A stretch of DNA of 64,000 nt. It comes from Actinokineospora alba (GTDB lineage: Bacteria; Actinomycetota; Actinomycetes; Mycobacteriales; Pseudonocardiaceae). The translations under genes were made by a program, and so were the position numbers. Positions 37,309 to 44,407 of the stretch are shown one piece after another (within the stretch, counting starts at the first letter, position 1; each line of letters opens with the position of its first letter). The stretch lies in NCBI RefSeq assembly GCF_004362515.1, contig NZ_SNXU01000001.1:5084001-5148000 (forward strand), read 5' to 3'. The notes below the pieces were generated by a model. The model searched no databases and was not told the DNA's origin. It worked only from the letters and a program-made list of their open reading frames with translations.

Positions 37309-38115
37309 ATGGGGCGTAGGTCGCTCAGTGGCAAGGTCGTGGTGATCACTGGTGGGGCTCGGGGGATCGGGGCTGCTACGGCGCATGCTCTGGCTGCCCG
37401 TGGTGCCGTAGTCGTGATCGGTGATCTGGACGGGGATAAGGCTCGGGAGACGGCGGCTGCTGTCGGTGGGTCTGGGCATGCGCTTGATGTGACCGATCAT
37501 GCTGCGTTCTCGGCGTTTCTTGGGTCTCTTGGGCCGATTGACGTTTTGATCAACAATGCTGGGATCATGCCGTTGGCTGCTGTTACCGAAGAGGCGCCTT
37601 CGACTACCGTGCGGCAGTTGGAGCTCAATCTGCATGCGGTGATTCATGGGACTCGTGCTGCTGTCGCCCTCATGCTGCCGCAGGGGTCTGGGCACATTGT
37701 GAATGTGGCTTCGGCGGCGGGGAAGTTCGGGTTTCCCAACGCATCGACTTATTGTGCGACGAAGTTCGGTGTCGTGGGGTTCTCTGAGGCGGTGCGTGCT
37801 GAGTTGCGGGGGACTGGGGTTGAGGTGACGTGTGTGATGCCGGGGATGGTTCGGACTGAGTTGATCTCTGGGTTGGCGGAGATCGGGGTTCTTCGGCCGG
37901 TTACCGCTGAGGCGGTGGCTTTGGGGATTGTTCGGGCTTTGGAGCGGCCTCGGTTTGAGGTGTTTGTGCCTCGGCGGTTGAACGCTCTCACTCGGGCTCA
38001 GCGGTTCTTTCCTCGGACTGTGTCCGACTGGGCTATGCGGGTTATTGGTGCGGATACCGCTCTTGTCGGCCCTTCTGCGTCGCGGGCTGCTTACGAGGCG
38101 CGGGTGCAGGGGTAG
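37309..38115 (+). CDS. Short-chain dehydrogenase/reductase
   Basis: 268 residues. TGGARGIGAAT cofactor motif, NNAGI, catalytic Ser before YCATK. Interconverts alcohol and ketone, likely on the same hydrophobic substrates as the monooxygenase before it. GGAGGG precedes the ATG. The gene is unusual: many T-ending codons and G/T-rich coding strand (hand count 69% G+T over 37801-38100), unlike the monooxygenase. It ends 18 bp before structured repeat B. Confidence 0.88.
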   Translation: MGRRSLSGKVVVITGGARGIGAATAHALAARGAVVVIGDLDGDKARETAAAVGGSGHALDVTDHAAFSAFLGSLGPIDVLINNAGIMPLAAVTEEAPSTTVRQLELNLHAVIHGTRAAVALMLPQGSGHIVNVASAAGKFGFPNASTYCATKFGVVGFSEAVRAELRGTGVEVTCVMPGMVRTELISGLAEIGVLRPVTAEAVALGIVRALERPRFEVFVPRRLNALTRAQRFFPRTVSDWAMRVIGADTALVGPSASRAAYEARVQG

Positions 38116-38133
38116 GCCAGTGGGGTGCACGGC

Positions 38134-38296
38134 TGGGTGGTGTTCGCCGATTCGGCTTGATCTGGGGACCCCTTGAAATGGGCCGATCGGTCACCGGGGC
38201 AGGAAAGGAATCCTGCCCGATCGCGGGGCAGCTTAGGCCCATTTCAACCCCAGATAAAGCCGAATCGGCGAACACCACCCACCCGTGCGTTTGCGT
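38134..38296 (+). repeat. Structured repeat B (reads on plus strand)
   Basis: Outer arms 38134-38167 and 38248-38281 pair at 33 of 34 positions; ACCCC bulge at 38168-38172 on the left only; second stem 38173-38184 with 38236-38247 (12 bp perfect, TTGAAATGGGCC); apical hairpin 38197-38218 with 8-bp stem and loop AAGGAA; a shortened box (GCAGCTTAG) before the second stem's right side; TTGCGT at 38291-38296. Lies between the convergent SDR and reductase genes. The most divergent of the four copies in arm sequence, yet it keeps the architecture. Confidence 0.72.
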
Positions 38297-38325
38297 TGAC
38301 CGTGCGGCAACGGAGTTGTTGTTGG

Positions 38326-40137
38326 TTACAGGCGGCGCCAAGCCATTCGAGCGACAGCTGCTGCCATCGCTGGCAGGCCCGCGCGGTCTTGGGGTCGATC
38401 CGGCATTCCCTCGTAACCGACGATGTGGCCGAGCGCTCGTGTGGTGCGTGGCGCGATCATCGAGGCCAGTTCCGCGTGTCTACCGAATGGGAGCCACACA
38501 GATAGCGTCTCAGGCCTGCTGACAATCGCCTTGCGTACCAACGAAGAGGCCCGTTCGACCGTCATCATCGGTAAGGTGCCGAAGGCGTTGAAGCGTTCCG
38601 AGGGCGCGGTCATGTCCGTGCTCACCAGGGGCAGTTTCACTGACGTCACAGTGATTCCGTGCGACAGCAGCTCCCGGCCGGTCACGATGCCGAACTCCTC
38701 CAAGGCCGCCTTCGACGCCAGGTAGGCGGAGAACCGTGGGGTGTGGTTCTGCAACCCCTGGGTCGTGACGTTGACGATGTGGCCGCTTCGGCGGTCCCGC
38801 ATCGACGGTAGGAGTCCCAAGGTCAGTCGAACGGCCGCGAAGTAGTTGAGGGCCATGGTTCGTTCGTAGTCGTGGATGCGGTCGGTCGCGTCGATCACCG
38901 ACCGGCGGATGGAGCGGCCGGCGTTGTTGACCAGGACGTCTATGGCGCCGTGGTCGGCCAAGACCTGCTTGACCAAAGCGTCGACGGCGTCGTTGTCGGT
39001 GAGGTCGCAGGGGTAGGACAGGGCCGTGCCGCCTTGTCCGGCTATCTCCGCCTGGAGTTTCGCCAGGTCGTCGGCGCGGCGGGCGACCAGGAGGACGTGG
39101 GCGCCCTCGCGGGCGATGCGGACGGCGGTGTGTTTGCCGATGCCCGATGAAGCGCCGGTGATCAGGACTGTGCGGCCCTGCAGTGGGGGGCGGCGGGAGG
39201 CTCTGTCGGGGTCGATGTTCGCGGACCAGTGGTGGTGGATGGTGCGGGCGTAGTCGCTCAGCGGCGGGACCGACAGGCCGCTTCCCGCGAGCGCTCTGCG
39301 TGTCACAGCGTCGTTGGCGGTGGCGTTCGTCGACAGGCGGGCCAGTGTGTCCCGGGACAGGCCCAACTCCGCGAGCACCGCCCGGCGGGTCGCGCGGAGG
39401 AGGCGGCTTCGGTCGAGGAAGCCGAGGGCCGCCGTGGAGACCGCCGTGATGCCTCGGGTGAGCGCGGCGGGGACGGTCGTGGTGATTCGGGGGGCGCCTG
39501 CCGCGTCGGCGAAGGCGTTGTAGATCTCGTGTACCGGGACGGACTCCGGTGCCGTGATCGGGTACGTCAGGTGCGAGCCGCCGTGGTGGTGGATCAGGTG
39601 GTCGATCACGGCGGCGGCGTAGTCGACCGGGATCACGTTGGTCTGCCCCAGGTCCGGGCACGCGAGAGGCAGTGCCTTCGGCAGGCGGGCGAGGCGGGAG
39701 ACGAGGCTCAGCAGGTCGCCCTCGCCGAACGGCTCGCCGGTTCGTGAGTCGCCGAGCATCAGGGACGGGCGGTAGATGCGCACGTCCATCCCACGCTGTC
39801 CGCGCAGCAAGGTGCGGTCGTCGGGGCCGGGGGAGAGCTGGTGGAACGCGACGGCGCCCGCGGTGCGGGCGTAGGTGACCACGGCGGCCACGGCCTTGGT
39901 CGACAGGTGGATGACGTGGTCGACCGAGTCGGGCAGGGAAGCGCCCAAGTCCGGTTGGTCGAGGTCGCAGGCCATCGCCACCACCCGCGGGTCGTCGGCC
40001 CAGCGCCGCTTGAGGCGGTCGACGGCCGAAGGTCGCGCCAGTGCGTAGACGGTGGTGCAGGTGGGGCGGTTGAGCAGGTTGTCGACCAGGTCGCGGCCGA
40101 GCAAGGTCGCGGCGCCGGTCACGAGGTAGGTGGTCAT
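38326..40137 (-). CDS. Two-domain reductase: NAD-epimerase-like N-half plus SDR C-half
   Basis: 603 residues. N-half (1-300) is an extended SDR or male-sterility-type fold beginning TYLVTGAATLLGRDLV; I see no Tyr-x3-Lys in it, so it may be non-catalytic or bind substrate. C-half (about 325-603) is a complete SDR with TGASSGIGKH, NNAGRS and YLASK. This layout recalls actinobacterial fatty acyl-CoA reductases (AcrA1-like). Upstream lie a TetR gene and a candidate operator, so it shares control with the lipid-degradation operon. Confidence 0.8.
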   Translation of the reverse strand: MTTYLVTGAATLLGRDLVDNLLNRPTCTTVYALARPSAVDRLKRRWADDPRVVAMACDLDQPDLGASLPDSVDHVIHLSTKAVAAVVTYARTAGAVAFHQLSPGPDDRTLLRGQRGMDVRIYRPSLMLGDSRTGEPFGEGDLLSLVSRLARLPKALPLACPDLGQTNVIPVDYAAAVIDHLIHHHGGSHLTYPITAPESVPVHEIYNAFADAAGAPRITTTVPAALTRGITAVSTAALGFLDRSRLLRATRRAVLAELGLSRDTLARLSTNATANDAVTRRALAGSGLSVPPLSDYARTIHHHWSANIDPDRASRRPPLQGRTVLITGASSGIGKHTAVRIAREGAHVLLVARRADDLAKLQAEIAGQGGTALSYPCDLTDNDAVDALVKQVLADHGAIDVLVNNAGRSIRRSVIDATDRIHDYERTMALNYFAAVRLTLGLLPSMRDRRSGHIVNVTTQGLQNHTPRFSAYLASKAALEEFGIVTGRELLSHGITVTSVKLPLVSTDMTAPSERFNAFGTLPMMTVERASSLVRKAIVSRPETLSVWLPFGRHAELASMIAPRTTRALGHIVGYEGMPDRPQDRAGLPAMAAAVARMAWRRL

Positions 40138-40154
40138 GGCCCCAGCTCAAGTAA

Positions 40155-40173
40155 GTGAGACATCGTGTCGCAC
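40155..40173. promoter_or_regulatory. Candidate TetR operator before the two-domain reductase
   Basis: GTGAGACA-TCG-TGTCGCAC, an inverted repeat (7 of 8 pairs), 18 bp before the reductase start. A second half-site TGTCGCAC follows at 40179. Related sites are at 40934 and 40961 around the TetR and thiolase starts. Confidence 0.6.
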
Positions 40174-40206
40174 CCACTGTCGCACGCCCTCAGGCCCGCG
40201 GCAAGG

Positions 40207-40905
40207 TCAATCGACGAGCAGTCGCCTGATCGGCTGGTCCGGGTCGAAATCGACCCCGAGGGCCTTGAGGTTGCCGTCGAGGATCGCCCAGATCGAGCAG
40301 GTCAGGAAGTCGGCGAGTTGCGCGGTGGTGAGGGTGCGGCGCTTGTCGGCGAGCCAGCGGTTGACCGAGGCGTCGACGAAGCCGATGATGCCGGACGCGA
40401 TCTGCGGAGCGAGGGTGGTTTCCTTGCCGGACGTCTTCAGCGCCATGGCGAACAGTTGCGCGGCCTGCGACGCGATCGCCGCCTTGGTGCCCGCGACGAT
40501 GCGAGACCCGGCGGTGGGTGCGTCGGCTCGGACGGCCGCACCGAGGAACTCGTGCAGGCGCGGGTGCTGCTCGATCCAGTCGAGATAGGCCAGGACCGCC
40601 CGTCGGATCGCCTGGACCGGGGTGCCGTCGGGGCGCAGCGTCGGGCTGAGTTCGGCCATCAGTGAATCGATGATCCGCTGCCGGATCTGCTCGTCGAGGT
40701 CGGCGCGGTCCTTGAAGTGCCGGTAGACGACCGGGCGCGGCACGCCGACCCGGTCGGCGATCTGCTTGACGCCGACGCCGGGACCGTCCTGCTCGATCGC
40801 GGCGACGGCGGCGTCGAGCACCTCCAGGCGGCGCTGCGCCTTGTGCGCGTCCCAGCGTGTCGACCGTCCGTCGACGTCGGGCTGATCCTTCTCGGCTTCG
40901 AGCAT
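40207..40905 (-). CDS. TetR family regulator of the lipid operon
   Basis: 232 residues from the ATG at 40905 (a TTG-started extension would cover the operator). HTH at about 40-75 (VKQIADRVGVPRPVVYRHF), then a helical ligand domain. Divergent from a thiolase-led beta-oxidation operon and upstream of the two-domain reductase. Probably represses both in the absence of an acyl-CoA or sterol-derived inducer. The operator motif differs from the published KstR palindrome as I know it. Confidence 0.83.
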   Translation of the reverse strand: MLEAEKDQPDVDGRSTRWDAHKAQRRLEVLDAAVAAIEQDGPGVGVKQIADRVGVPRPVVYRHFKDRADLDEQIRQRIIDSLMAELSPTLRPDGTPVQAIRRAVLAYLDWIEQHPRLHEFLGAAVRADAPTAGSRIVAGTKAAIASQAAQLFAMALKTSGKETTLAPQIASGIIGFVDASVNRWLADKRRTLTTAQLADFLTCSIWAILDGNLKALGVDFDPDQPIRRLLVD

Positions 40906-40933
40906 CTCTGGAGGATACTTCCAAACAATCTGT

Positions 40934-40979
40934 GTGCGACACCTTGTCACGGACAACTAAGTGAGACACACTGTTTCGG
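40934..40979. promoter_or_regulatory. Two operators between tetR and the thiolase operon
   Basis: GTGCGACA-CCT-TGTCACGG (40934-40952) and GTGAGACA-CAC-TGTTTCGG (40961-40979): 19-bp units 27 bp apart, each with the same left arm and a weaker right arm as in the site at 40155. A TATGAC -10-like element follows at 40986-40991. Confidence 0.55.
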
Positions 40980-41007
40980 CAAGGGTATGACAAGTGAGGG
41001 AGGCCCG

Positions 41008-42198
41008 GTGGGCGGCAAGGCGTACGTGATCGGCGTCGGGATGACGAAATTCGAGAAGCCCGGCAGTCGCGACTGGGACTACCCGGACATGGCGCGGGAA
41101 GCGGGCACGAACGCCCTGGCCGACGCGGGTATCGACTACTCCCAGGTTCAGCAGGCGTACGTGGGCTACGTCTACGGCGAGTCCACCTCCGGCCAGCGCG
41201 CGGTCTACGAACTGGGCATGACCGGCATCCCCGTGGTCAACGTCAACAACAACTGCTCCACCGGCTCCACGGCGCTGTTCCTCGCGACCCAGGCGGTCAA
41301 GAGCGGCCAGGCCGACGTCACCCTCGCGCTGGGTTTCGAGAAGATGCAGCCGGGCTCGCTCGGCGCCACCTTCGAAGACCGCGAGCAGCCGATGATGCGG
41401 CACCTGCTCGCGCTCGCCGAGCTGCAGGAGTTCGCGATGCCGCCCGCGCCGTACATGTTCGGCGCCGCGGGCCGCGAGCACATGCAGCGCTACGGCACCA
41501 CGGCCGAGCAGTTCGCCAAGATCGGCGTCAAGAACCACAAGCACTCGGTCAACAACCCGTACGCCCAGTTCCAGGTCGAGTACTCGCTCGAAGACGTGCT
41601 GGCCGCCAAGACGGTCTACGACCCGCTGACCAAGCTGCAGTGCTCGCCGACGTCGGACGGCTCCGGCGCGGTCATCGTCGCGAGCGAGGCGTTCGTCGAG
41701 AAGCACGGCCTCGCCGCCCAGGCGGTGGAGATCGTCGGCCAGGCGATGGTGACCGACCTGCGCAGCACCTTCGAGGACAAGAGCGCGATCACCCTCGTCG
41801 GCGCGGACATGACCAGGACGGCCGTCCGCCAGGTGTACGAGCAGGCGGGCATCGGGCCGTCCGATGTGGACGTCATCGAGCTGCACGACTGCTTCTCCAC
41901 CAACGAGCTGCTCACCTACGAAGCGCTCGGCCTCTGCCCGGAGGGCGAGGGCGGCAAGCTCATCGACGCGGGCGAGACCACCTACGGCGGCAAGTGGGTC
42001 GTGAACCCCTCCGGCGGCCTGATCTCCAAGGGCCACCCGCTCGGCGCGACCGGCCTGGCCCAGTGCTCCGAGCTCACCTGGCAGCTGCGCGGCACCGCCG
42101 ACAAGCGCCAGGTCGACGGCGCGAAGGTCGCCCTGCAGCACAACATCGGGCTCGGCGGCGCCGTCGTCATCACCGCGTACCGCCCCGCCGACCGCTGA
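41008..42198 (+). CDS. SCPx-type thiolase / lipid-transfer protein
   Basis: 396 residues. Acyl-binding Cys in NNNCSTGSTALF, His in ELHDCFSTNEL, and C-terminal NPSGGLISKGHPLGATG. This is the sterol-carrier-protein-x thiolase branch that cleaves branched or steroidal 3-keto-acyl-CoAs. GTG at 41008 is preferred because GAGGGAGG lies just upstream and the product then begins GGKAYVIGVGMTKFEKPG as in relatives; an ATG 21 nt earlier is an alternative. First gene of a five-gene operon. Confidence 0.85.
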   Translation: MGGKAYVIGVGMTKFEKPGSRDWDYPDMAREAGTNALADAGIDYSQVQQAYVGYVYGESTSGQRAVYELGMTGIPVVNVNNNCSTGSTALFLATQAVKSGQADVTLALGFEKMQPGSLGATFEDREQPMMRHLLALAELQEFAMPPAPYMFGAAGREHMQRYGTTAEQFAKIGVKNHKHSVNNPYAQFQVEYSLEDVLAAKTVYDPLTKLQCSPTSDGSGAVIVASEAFVEKHGLAAQAVEIVGQAMVTDLRSTFEDKSAITLVGADMTRTAVRQVYEQAGIGPSDVDVIELHDCFSTNELLTYEALGLCPEGEGGKLIDAGETTYGGKWVVNPSGGLISKGHPLGATGLAQCSELTWQLRGTADKRQVDGAKVALQHNIGLGGAVVITAYRPADR

Positions 42199-42229
42199 TC
42201 ACACTTCGAACAACCAAGGAGAGACCGAT

Positions 42230-42661
42230 ATGACCACCGTGAACGTCGCCGTCGACCTGCCCTGCACCCCGGAGAAGGCCTGGGCGACCGTGTCCGACCT
42301 GAGCCGCTTCGAGGAGTGGCTGACCATCCACCAGGGCTGGCGCGGCGACCTCCCGGCCACGATCGGCGTCGGCTCCAAGATCACCGAGGTCGTCTCGGTC
42401 ATGGGCATGGCGAACAAGATCGAGTGGACTGTCGAGGAGCACGACGAGCCGCGCTCGCTGAAAATCAGCGGCACCGGCATGGCCGGGGTCAAAGTCTCGT
42501 TCACCCTGTCCGTCGAACCCAAGGGCGACGCGACCAGCGCGAACATCGACGCCGAGTTCACCGGCCAGATGATCGTCGGCCCGATCGGCATGGCGGTCGG
42601 CAAGAGCACCCGCGCTGAGCTGGAGAAGTCGGTGGCCAAGCTCGCCGAGCTGGTGGGCTGA
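42230..42661 (+). CDS. SRPBCC (START-like) family protein
   Basis: 143 residues, hydrophobic-pocket fold of polyketide cyclases and lipid carriers (starts TVNVAVDLPCTPEKAWATVSD). In this operon it may bind or carry a lipid intermediate. AAGGAGAG precedes the ATG; its stop overlaps the next start (TGATG). Confidence 0.8.
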   Translation: MTTVNVAVDLPCTPEKAWATVSDLSRFEEWLTIHQGWRGDLPATIGVGSKITEVVSVMGMANKIEWTVEEHDEPRSLKISGTGMAGVKVSFTLSVEPKGDATSANIDAEFTGQMIVGPIGMAVGKSTRAELEKSVAKLAELVG

Positions 42662-43500
42662 TGCCCGAGTTCGACACGGCCGGACTCGGCCAGTGGACCG
42701 ACCCGGATGTCTTCGAGGTCACCGCGGAACGGATCGGCCAGTACGCCGCGGCCACCAACGACCCGATCCAGCGCCACCTCGACGGTGAGGTCGCGCCGCC
42801 GGTGTTCGGCATCGTCCCGGTGTTCAACTCGCTGGTGCCCGCCGCTCTGTCGGTGGCGCCGCCGGAGTTGCTCGCCCGGCTGGTGCACGGTGAGCAGGAC
42901 TTCCGGTTCCACCGGCCGATCCGCCCGGGCGACCGGCTGACCTCGCGGGCCAAGCCGGTCGGCGTGCACGGCAAGCCGAACGGCACGGCGGTGCTCGTCT
43001 ACACCGAGACCGTCGACGCCGACGGCGGCCTGGTCAACGAGCAGTGGATGACGGCGTTCTTCCGCAAGATCGATGCTGGCGTCACCACGGGCGACCTGGC
43101 TCCCGGCCACACCTTCGACGAGTCGTTGCGCGCAGTGGACCCGGCCGCGGAGGTCAAGGCACACGTCGACGAGGACCAGACGTTCCGCTACTCACCGGCC
43201 TCCGGCGACCCGATGCCGATCCACCTCGACGACGAGCTGGCGAAGATGGCCGGTCTGCCGGGGATCATCGCGCATGGCTTGTGCACCATGGCATTCACGT
43301 CGTGGGCGGTGCTGACGGAGTTCGCCGACAGCCGGGTGGAGCGCTTGGGTCGGCTGGCCGTGCGGTTCGCCAAGCCGGTGCTTCCCGGCCAAGACCTCAC
43401 CACCCGCATCTGGCCCACCGGGTCCGGGGCGGTCGCCTACGAGACCACTGTGGACGGTGAACTGGTCGTCAAGGACGGCCTCGCCGAACTGACTTCCTGA
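42661..43500 (+). CDS. MaoC-like double hot-dog enoyl-CoA hydratase
   Basis: 279 residues, two hot-dog halves. The N-half resembles FAS1-type dehydratase; the C-half carries the hydratase 2 motif YSPASGDPMPIHLDDE with catalytic Asp and His and the loop GIIAHGLCTM. Adds water across 2-enoyl-CoA in beta-oxidation, feeding the dehydrogenase that follows. Translationally coupled to the SRPBCC gene. Confidence 0.87.
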   Translation: MPEFDTAGLGQWTDPDVFEVTAERIGQYAAATNDPIQRHLDGEVAPPVFGIVPVFNSLVPAALSVAPPELLARLVHGEQDFRFHRPIRPGDRLTSRAKPVGVHGKPNGTAVLVYTETVDADGGLVNEQWMTAFFRKIDAGVTTGDLAPGHTFDESLRAVDPAAEVKAHVDEDQTFRYSPASGDPMPIHLDDELAKMAGLPGIIAHGLCTMAFTSWAVLTEFADSRVERLGRLAVRFAKPVLPGQDLTTRIWPTGSGAVAYETTVDGELVVKDGLAELTS

Positions 43501-43514
43501 ATGGAGACCTGAAC

Positions 43515-44393
43515 GTGGGAGCACTGGATGGCAGGGTTGCCATCGTCACCGGAGCGGGCCGAGGGATCGGGCGTGAGCACGCACTGCTGTTCGCCGCCGA
43601 GGGCGCCTCTGTCGTGGTGAACGACCTTGGCGGAGCCAATGACGGCAGTGGATCGGACGCGGGTCCGGCGCAGCAGGTGGTCGACGAGATCATCGCGGCG
43701 GGCGGCAAAGCGGTCGCCAACACCGACAACGTCGCGGACTGGGCGGGTGCGAAGGCGCTCGTCGACCAGGCCGTGTCGGAGTTCGGCGGGCTCGATGTGC
43801 TGGTCAACAACGCGGGCATCCTGCGCGACGCGTTCATCGCGGGCATGTCGGAGGCCGAGTGGGACGCGGTCATCGCGGTCCACCTCAAAGGCCACTTCGC
43901 CCCGCTGCGCCACGCCGCCGAGTACTGGAAGACGCGCTCCAAGGCGGGGGAACCGGTCGCCGCTTCGGTGATCAACACCGCCTCCGCGTCGGGCACCTTC
44001 ATGCCCAACGCGGGCCAGGCGAACTATGGCGCGGCCAAGGCGGGCATCGCCGCCATGACGCTGGTCGCGGCCCAGGAACTGGAGCGCTACGGGGTGCGGG
44101 TCAACGCGATCGCCCCCATCGCGCGGACCCGGCTGACCCTGGCCACGCCCGGCATGGGCGCGCTGTTCGCCCAAGAGGTGCCCGAGGGCGAGTTCGACGC
44201 GTTCAGCCCGGCGAACATCGCGCCGCTGGTCGCCTACCTCGGCACCGAGAAGTGCCCGTTCAACGGCAAGGTCTTCGCCGTGCAGGGCGGCGCGATCTTC
44301 GAACTCGACGGCTGGCGCGGCGGGCGCACGGTGGAGACCGACGGCCCGTGGACCCTGGACAACCTCGACGAGCACCTGGCCGACTGGGCCTGA
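43515..44393 (+). CDS. SDR, 17-beta-HSD4-type 3-hydroxyacyl-CoA dehydrogenase
   Basis: 292 residues from GTG. TGAGRGIGREHA, the acidic NDLGGANDGSG loop typical of multifunctional-enzyme-2/Hsd4 dehydrogenases, NNAGI, and YGAAK. Oxidises the 3-hydroxyacyl-CoA formed by MaoC to the keto-acyl-CoA used by the thiolase. GGAG at 8 nt upstream. Confidence 0.88.
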   Translation: MGALDGRVAIVTGAGRGIGREHALLFAAEGASVVVNDLGGANDGSGSDAGPAQQVVDEIIAAGGKAVANTDNVADWAGAKALVDQAVSEFGGLDVLVNNAGILRDAFIAGMSEAEWDAVIAVHLKGHFAPLRHAAEYWKTRSKAGEPVAASVINTASASGTFMPNAGQANYGAAKAGIAAMTLVAAQELERYGVRVNAIAPIARTRLTLATPGMGALFAQEVPEGEFDAFSPANIAPLVAYLGTEKCPFNGKVFAVQGGAIFELDGWRGGRTVETDGPWTLDNLDEHLADWA

Positions 44394-44407
44394 GAAGGAG
44401 AACCGTC

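Noticed and set aside
40906..40956. TTG-started longer form of the lipid-operon TetR
   Set aside because: It would translate the operator region at 40934-40952; the ATG at 40905 gives a normal TetR length.
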